From contig JADWOT020000004.1 of NCBI GenBank assembly GCA_036345935.2, positions 18,159,423 through 18,223,422 on the forward strand: a stretch of DNA of 64,000 bases, given 5' to 3'. A model generated the notes under the pieces. The model was given only the letters and a program-made list of their open reading frames with translations, was not told the DNA's origin and did no database searches. Below are positions 38,641 through 64,000 of this stretch, in pieces (positions within the stretch are counted from its first letter, which is position 1; every line of letters begins with the position of its first letter). This DNA is from Taenia hydatigena (Eukaryota; Platyhelminthes; Cestoda; Cyclophyllidea; Taeniidae). The translations under genes and the position numbers were made by a program.

Positions 38641-39437
38641 AAAACATTAGAGATTCGCAGCAGTAATTCCCACACATGACATGCGGAAAGAACTACGGTT
38701 AATGCTCTACAAAAAATCCGGAAAGTTTTGATGCTTAAAAAGATAAATTAAAATACATAACGCTTAAATGTAAAAAAACTAATCAAATGGGTAGGGTAAT
38801 TACAACGATTTACGTGTATTTGAAACTTTTTTATTGACTAAAGTCTAAAACTCATCTAAAAGTAAATTACATATCTAAATAGACACACCCGTGAGCAATT
38901 TGTCTTCAGCCCCCACTCACGTGTTTTAATATCTGCAGCTTGTGCTCCTCTTCTGCGACAGACTTTTGTGGAATGCTGATGGTCTCAATTCTTCTGTCCG
39001 TAGGTAATGTATATTATTTTGCGGATAGAAGACAGTTGCTATGACCCATACTATATGCACCAGTCACATAACACACCTCAAGTTACAAGGCAATAGTGAA
39101 GTTCGCTCATTGTAAAACTGATTCCATTGGGAAAAAATAAAACATACTTTTGAATATTCTTTTAAATAATGGCCATCCTACACCAACTGCACTTAGTGCA
39201 ACTTACTCTAAGAGCTGTCGTAATTCCTCGTAAATTTTTGCAATTACTGGAAATTATAAGTTAAATCATAATCTTTACCTCTTGATGTTTTCGTGCATCA
39301 AATTGCAAGCGATTTATTGCGCAATTTGATTTAATCGGTCGGAGCGTAAAACCCACTTTCTATTGGTCCAAAGTTTTTTGTTAGTGTGCACAAATCCAAT
39401 TCTCGCATTTTCATTGTAATAACTTTTTACATGGAAA

Positions 39438-40339
39438 ATGGATAGAGTTCGCACGGTATTGCAAAGTAGTCTTATTGATTCCAAGGAACTAGTTGGACGC
39501 AAAAGCAAAGAACTTGATATTAAGCATCAAAACGATGGTTTAAACCAGTCCTTTGTGCAAAGATCAGCTACTGCTTATCGTGAAATTTCTCCGTCGTCAC
39601 TAGCTCAACCGCCCAGCAAATTTGCTAGGAGCAATGAGGAGAATCGTCTTGACTCTCTTTATGTATCTGTGAAACAAAACCACGGTGGTAATTCCCCTCT
39701 CCCTCCGGCGCTCTCACCTGCTAGCATATCCCCCGCCCATTCGTCCGTCTTTAATACATCTTCACGGCCTTCTCCTGCTCCTCCCATGATAATGGAAGAG
39801 GACGGTCTGAGCAACACGTCGAATAACCCACCCAATATCGCATTCTCAACTTATCAAAATGCTCCCACCTTGGTCCCAAAACCCTATGAACAGCGTAACT
39901 GCTCTTCCAGCGACTCCTCCTCAAGTTCCACATCTTCCTCCTCATCTTCAAACGCTGTAAGCTCAGACTTGTCCCCCATCGGCAAAGCGGATCCAGCACA
40001 ACCAACCCAACGTTCGAATGGGCTGCCGGTTCTGGAAAAGATGCCGGTCACTTTTCTACCTCTTGTTACTTCTCCCACCAAGCAGCCTATACAGTCGCCT
40101 TTAAAGCCGTGTGAACAGGCTGATTCCAGTGAACAGAAGCAAGTACCCTCTCCTGTAGCCGTTCCCAACGAGGCAGTAGAAATAACAAGCGTGACCATCG
40201 TGAAAAAACCAGCACGCAAAGCTCCAGCTAGGAAGCGACGACCGCAGAAGAAGCGGTGGTCGCGGATCGGCGACTCCGATTTTGAAGCTGGCGGGAAGAG
40301 ATCTCTCATTCTGAAACGGGCTGAAGAGAGTGTTCAGAA
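39438..40339 (+). CDS. RAI1/TCF20-like exon 1: disordered region and basic AT-hook-like segment
   Basis: This 902-bp open exon starts [20 protein letters not shown] and ends CAGAA|GTGAGC. Ser runs (about residues 155-175) and Pro-rich stretches indicate disorder. The basic segment lies near its end. The reading frame continues after splicing an 81-bp intron. Confidence 0.82.
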
Positions 40340-43300
40340 GTGAGCGTCTTACAAAATGTTGCATTTGCGTTGTTTATTTCCAGGTTCAATTTCTTGTATT
40401 TTCTCCGATTTGCATTTTAGAAAGTCGGCAATGCGGAAACACGGTGCTCGGGGTCCCAACGGGGGTGTAAACAGAGCCAGTGCTAATGTCAATGTATCGG
40501 AAATCAATATGCAACGTCGTTACCTCAAATCGCCCTATTTCTGCCTTTGTCAATCTTCGACAGCGCCGGAATCATCTCAGCCCACGGTCTTGAATGGCGA
40601 ACATCAGATCCATCCTGCACACGTAATCAATCCTGCAATCACCATCGACGAAAAAGTTGATTGCCCCATTTTGAGAGCGGCGGCAGCAGCAAATGCTAGC
40701 ACGTCCTCCAGCGGAGATTCGAGTAACAGGTCTTTTATCGATGGACCCTCTTACTATTCTTCCGAGCTGCAATCTTTTTTTACCTCTTCGCACTACAAAC
40801 CCTCGTTGAGACCGGGCGCGAGCGCTCGTGATGCTCGTCTACCAGAAGGCTATAGCGAAGCAGCCTGTCCCTCCTGGCGCTGCGTGTTCTGCGCCGAAGC
40901 ACCGTCGTTCCTACGTTTGGGACCTCTCTACGGTCCCTATTTTCTTGCTCCCTCCACTCAGACTCGTTTTGCGCCTTCACCATCGCTCCGCCTCATAATT
41001 AAAGCTATTTCTCCCCCAGCTGGAGGCAGTATTTCAGTTCGGAGTGTTCAGCAGTCATCACCACCCCCGCAAGCGAAGAAGAGGCTGGGGAAGGGGAAGA
41101 GGGGGACGGTGTCGACGGCACCATTGGAGGGAGCGGCGACGGCATCTGGAACAGAGGCCCATCAGGATGCTAATCGGATTGGTCGAGAAGGGGAGGTGTG
41201 GTTCCATCTGGAATGTGTCCTCTGGGCGCCGGGGACGCATATTCAAGGGGATGGAAAAATCGCGGGGCTGGACGAGGCTGTCATCATGGCTCTAGAGACG
41301 GTTTGTTCACCTTTTGTTCCTCAAAGTTACTTACTGAACTTTGCTCCTGGTTTATGGTGGCATTTTAAACAGCATCATGAGATGAATTAGTTTTCTACTT
41401 ACTGGTATCGGTTTGTCAATGTATGAGTGGTTTTTTTAGTTGTTGTTGTCTAGTTTTGCAAAATTTAAACGAGATCGGTGGGTTAGGCTTGTTCACACAA
41501 CCTTTCTCTGTGATCTTTCCAGAGGTGATCTGGGATAGTGAGTCGGATAGGTGGAGTAGGCCAGCTTTCTTTTAATGCTACGCCACATACTCTTACTCGT
41601 TGGAACCGAATTGCTGCCCTATGCTACTGTTTTCTGCTGGTTCAGGAGTGGGAAGATCTATGGCCCAGTTCATTACATTTGTAATGTCAGCATATTGTTG
41701 AGTCGATCCACATCCGCCCACATTTTTCAAATACGAGTTGATGGAGCGCGCCCGGCTTCTCATCCTTCCGCCAAAGTTGTCCAGAATTGCGGCTTCACGA
41801 GAGACGTGAGTAGTTAGTCGGCTGCGATGAATTTTGGATGCCTACTAGCGAGGTTGGCCAATGGTGACGGCAGGCCAGGTTGGCACTCGACAAAGTGCCA
41901 CTTTGCTTCAAACAATGAGGTTGTTCCTGCTCAAATTGGGGATGGAGGATGAAATTCGGAACTGTTTTTCGCAATTTTTCAGAAATGGTATGAGAAGCTG
42001 ATCAGATCAGATTGAGACCTGCGACTACTTTGTGCAGGGCAAAAGAAACCCATTTAAGGTGTTTAAACTGCATTTTCCTCCACACAATGGTACTAAACTC
42101 ATCCACTTATCTCAATGATCAGCCCCTCCTAAGAAGACAGCTCCGACATGGAAGGATTTGTCTGTATGGCTGACTCCTCCACCACCCATCATTCAGCAGT
42201 TATCCGAGGATCTGCGCATGTTCCCATCTATCTGATGCTCGTTCAGTTTTAGGAAGGAGGTGATGAGAAGCATGAAATCGCGGGCTTCATAATCAAGACG
42301 TTCCACCGACTCTACGTCGAAAGTGGTAGCAGCGGAACGCTGTGTTGGTTTCAGGTGTACGCGATCTTTTCGAAACTAGAAATGTCTATAAACGATTGTG
42401 TTTACCACGACTACAGACCCGTCTCATGCATTCCGCTCACTGAATGTTCACAATCGTAACCGCCGAAACTGTGGGCCAGGTACCATTACGACCGAAATGT
42501 TCATTGGTAGACGAACTTGTGGCGGTCCCCGATGCGCTGACACCATTAAGTTGACTTACTGCGGCTGGACATTGCATAAATGAAGCACTGCCGCGGTGGT
42601 ATTCGTCTCTGAATTGAGGGTTCGGTTTTACTTTGAACGCTTCTTTCAAGAAGATTAGTCGTTGCTGGACTATTGGTTATGCAGAGCTGGAGTCCTTCTC
42701 CAGCATATACGCGTTCGAGCTCTAAATGAAATCTTTTTTTCTCAACCTCCATTAACTTCATTCTCTCTTCCACCCCTTTTCTGGCAGGTTTGCTCGCATT
42801 GTAAGAAGCACGGAGCCATTATGAGCTGCCGGCATCGTGGTTGCAATCTCTGCTATCACTACTACTGTGCTCGTCTTGCGGGTAAGCTTTGTCGCCGTCT
42901 TTCAATTCGCCTTTATTATCTCAAATTTTCTTTACTAAGTACGGCGAATGTGTAGGAGTACATAGATCATCATCTGTTCTCCACAGTCAACCACGGACTC
43001 TTGCATATGACTACCTCCTACTGATTGTGTAGAAACATCTGCCGAAAATTGGAATGCAATTCTAGGCTTGGGTATTATGATAGTCAGAACTGCGCTGAAG
43101 GTTAGCTACTGACGTTGCGCACTTTTGAGTAACATCTGTGATTTGTTCCGGTCAGCTCGGAAGTTGTGGTCACCAGTGTTGTATAGCGTGTTTCAAACGC
43201 ATAATAGATGACCTTAGCCCAGTGTCATACGTTTGATTTCTTATTTATCAGGGCCATGGTAATTTGTCCTGCCGAATGAATCAGGACACGTCGCATGTTT

Positions 43301-43564
43301 GTAAAATACCTTATTTTACTTACCTAAAATGCTACAAACATCCTACATTCTCTGAGATCCTGTTATTTAAGGCATATCGCAATTGGTTTGTGTAGTTCAC
43401 ATTGTAAGATCGTATTGTTTTTTACGGATATTTTCCCCCAAATCCAAGGAGAGGATATGGTAAAGGAACTCGTATCTCTTCGCTTCTTCTTTTTTCCTGC
43501 AGAATGCCATTTCAACGAGGAACAACTTACAGTGCTGTGCAAGAAGCACTACGTCTATTCCTAA
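39438..43564 (+). CDS. RAI1/TCF20-like nuclear protein with C-terminal extended PHD domain
   Basis: The predicted protein has 645 residues from exons 39438-40339, 40421-41300, 42788-42881 and 43503-43564, all GT-AG and in frame. Residues 1-255 are low-complexity and rich in Ser/Pro. Residues 256-274 ([19 protein letters not shown]) are a basic, AT-hook-like nuclear segment. From about Cys455 a split extended PHD domain runs to the end: CVFC, then LGPLYGPYF, a ~85-residue variable insert, [13 protein letters not shown] with [31 protein letters not shown] and ECHF-LCKKH. In RAI1 and TCF20 the same GPYY block, long insert and C-terminal location occur; these are chromatin-associated transcriptional regulators whose domain binds nucleosomes. 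The start is the first in-frame ATG after an out-of-frame ATG 9 bases upstream. N-terminal homology is not evident, so a further 5' exon cannot be excluded. Confidence 0.88.
40421..41300 (+). CDS. RAI1/TCF20-like exon 2: first half of the extended PHD domain
   Basis: The acceptor is TTGCATTTTAG and the donor ACG|GTTTGT. It encodes [15 protein letters not shown] at the start, [11 protein letters not shown] and [10 protein letters not shown] (first zinc ligands). A basic/Pro/Ala insert follows, then [20 protein letters not shown] and [15 protein letters not shown]. Confidence 0.88.
41820..41935 (+). repeat. Repeat family A, fragment
   Basis: The blocks 'ggatgcctactagcgaggt', 'ggcaggccaggttggcactc' and 'aaagtgccactttgcttcaa' resemble the middle and end of the module. 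It lies in the 1.5-kb intron of the RAI1/TCF20-like gene. Confidence 0.35.
42788..42881 (+). CDS. RAI1/TCF20-like exon 3: PHD zinc-finger core
   Basis: The acceptor is TTTTCTGGCAG and the donor GCGG|GTAAGC. It encodes [18 protein letters not shown] then [13 protein letters not shown], carrying the Cys/His ligands of the second part of the domain. Confidence 0.93.
43503..43564 (+). CDS. RAI1/TCF20-like exon 4: end of the PHD domain and stop
   Basis: The acceptor is TTTTCCTGCAG. The exon gives [20 protein letters not shown] and then TAA. The final Cys-x2-His pair is the last zinc-ligand set of extended PHD domains, so the protein ends four residues after the domain. Confidence 0.93.
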
Positions 43565-44976
43565 CTCGCTCAATTGTCAGTTTCCCCCCTCTTTCTGAGC
43601 CCAATCCACACGTTTCATTTACCTCTCCCTCCTCTCTCTTAGCAAAAGAGCTCCTGTTCTTTAAGTGTCCTACTCTTCCCTCCCTTAGCCGTTGAAAGTT
43701 GAGAGAGAGAAAAATGTGTACATAGGAAAGGTCTCGGCTTGCTCACTTCATCGGCGTCGCTTCGCCATCGCTGTTTCAGTCGAGGCGTCCACTGGTCTCG
43801 CTGATGCAATGTTACTGTTACTCCTTTGCGTACTTTCGTGTATGATAAAAACGATGATAACAATGAGGCCTTGTTTATTTACCCACAACTTTTTTTCGAG
43901 GTGGGGGTGCGCAGCGGTTGAACTGGGATTGGGGTCGTCGCTTCGAGGCCAAATGCGGTGATGGCAACTAGCAGACAGCAGGCTTCAGTTAAAATATTGA
44001 AGCTCAGAAGGACGGTGATTCCATTGCCGAGTATTTCTTGTTTGTCGATTTTAGGGACGCTTCCATAGTTGATTGAGTTCGCCGAGTCCGTATCTATGCG
44101 CACAGGTAGTTACTTGGGTTCTTCAGTCCCGCGAGTTGTGCTCCCGTCCAAACCGTCTGTACTCCAGTAATACCAACCATTAACGGCTAGGCAACTTGTC
44201 CATGTCCAATGCCGGCAGTGCATCTTAATGAAACGTTTGAATAAATACATGGATGCGAATCAAGAAAGAAGTACAACACAAGTATTAATTGTTAACAATA
44301 AACATCAGTCAATGCGGATATAAGAAGTCCTTTAAAAACGTTGAAAAACAAATTTGGAGCAAGGTGTTACCAAACAGATTTTGATAATTGCTTTTATGTT
44401 CACAGAATACACACGACCACGCAAATAGCATAAGTCAAATATTTCGCTTTTATTGCATCACAAATAACGCAAAGGACGGTCATGCTCAGTACTTTTAAAT
44501 CACACAATAATGCTTAATTAAGGACAAGAATTCAAATACTGGAACCGCCCATCTTCGCCACCACATTTAGCAGCAAATTATAACATAAATCATATTCTCT
44601 GCTTCGCCCTGCAACTGTTATGAAACTTCGTGGGACTTGTCTTATTTAAAAGGAAGGACTTTATATTTGAAATACCTACTTTTCAAGGGTAATGCGCTGG
44701 TGTATGATGAGGCGGGCACTTAGGTTGTAGGGCGTCGGGGTTGTGGGCTGCGTCGGTCTGCCTTTTTGAGGAGTGGTGTTTTTCGCCTATTCAGGTCTGA
44801 ATTGTCTCGCAGACAAAGTTACAATTTATGTATTGGCAGTGACTCCATCACTTTTATTTGTTAAAGTTGGGCGTGGATTTCAAGCCACCCATGATAACTT
44901 AAGCACTTGCATTGACATCGAACAAACTGTGGATGCCTGACTTTACAATCTCTTCTTCGATTTAGATTACAACGTA
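43565..44976 (+). other. Gap between the RAI1/TCF20-like gene and SQOR
   Basis: This 1.4-kb stretch has no coding exon. AATAAA hexamers occur at about 44238 and 44298 and could end the upstream transcript. A pyrimidine tract ending in AG (44964-44965) precedes the SQOR start codon. Confidence 0.5.
44949..44965 (+). promoter_or_regulatory. Candidate splice acceptor just before the SQOR start codon
   Basis: The sequence 'tctcttcttcgatttag' ends in AG, 11 bases before the ATG at 44977. It could be a normal acceptor for a 5' UTR intron, or a spliced-leader trans-splicing site as used by many flatworm genes. The sequence alone does not decide. Confidence 0.4.

Positions 44977-64000
<19,024 letters not shown>

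Larger units (their letters stand above)
31841..39437. other. Intergenic region between calcineurin A and the RAI1/TCF20-like gene
   Basis: No gene was recognised in 7.6 kb. It contains a repeat A composite (31920-32865), a tRNA-like SINE candidate (32930-33120), a (CTT)n tract with the assembly gap, a CATCC tract (37710-37810) and a repeat A module (38400-38640). Promoters of the downstream gene should lie in the last part, but no distinct element is seen. Confidence 0.65.

Overview
The window is eukaryotic nuclear DNA: coding sequence is cut into short exons by GT-AG introns of 39 bp to about 7.6 kb, and most of the rest is AT-rich intron or intergenic sequence with dispersed repeats and microsatellites. 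A tiny intron (39 bp) beside multi-kb introns, and diverged metazoan proteins, suggest an invertebrate, most plausibly a flatworm (tapeworm or fluke). That assignment is inference; I see no diagnostic marker.

Three genes lie head to tail on the + strand. (1) 5265-31567: catalytic A subunit of calcineurin (PP2B, Ca2+/calmodulin-dependent Ser/Thr phosphatase). Ten exons are readable, from the first metal-binding motif to the stop. The N-terminal ~85-90 residues were not found and probably lie upstream of the window. (2) 39438-43564: a four-exon, 645-residue nuclear protein ending in an extended PHD zinc-finger domain of the RAI1/TCF20 type. (3) 44977-63955 and beyond: mitochondrial sulfide:quinone oxidoreductase (SQOR). 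Nine exons are readable, including a 54-bp micro-exon. Only the last ~20 residues fall past the window edge.

The rest is non-coding. A dispersed repeat (called family A here) occurs at least ten times, all seen in the same orientation. Several loci carry a partial copy followed by a ~0.7 kb unit ending in the same module, giving an LTR- or TRIM-like layout. Smaller families (B, C, D) and a short palindrome related to TGACGTCA recur. Two long polypyrimidine microsatellites are present, (CCT)n at 25165-25856 and (CTT)n flanking a 619-N assembly gap at 35075-35693, along with degenerate CATCC-type tracts.

The most unusual feature is an inverted, diverged copy of the final visible SQOR exon and its upstream intron at 59480-59760. 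It ends in 49 bp that match the last 49 bp of the window perfectly. I found no genuine novel multi-gene system. The genes are a signalling phosphatase, a chromatin-type factor and a sulfide-oxidation enzyme, with no evident shared pathway.
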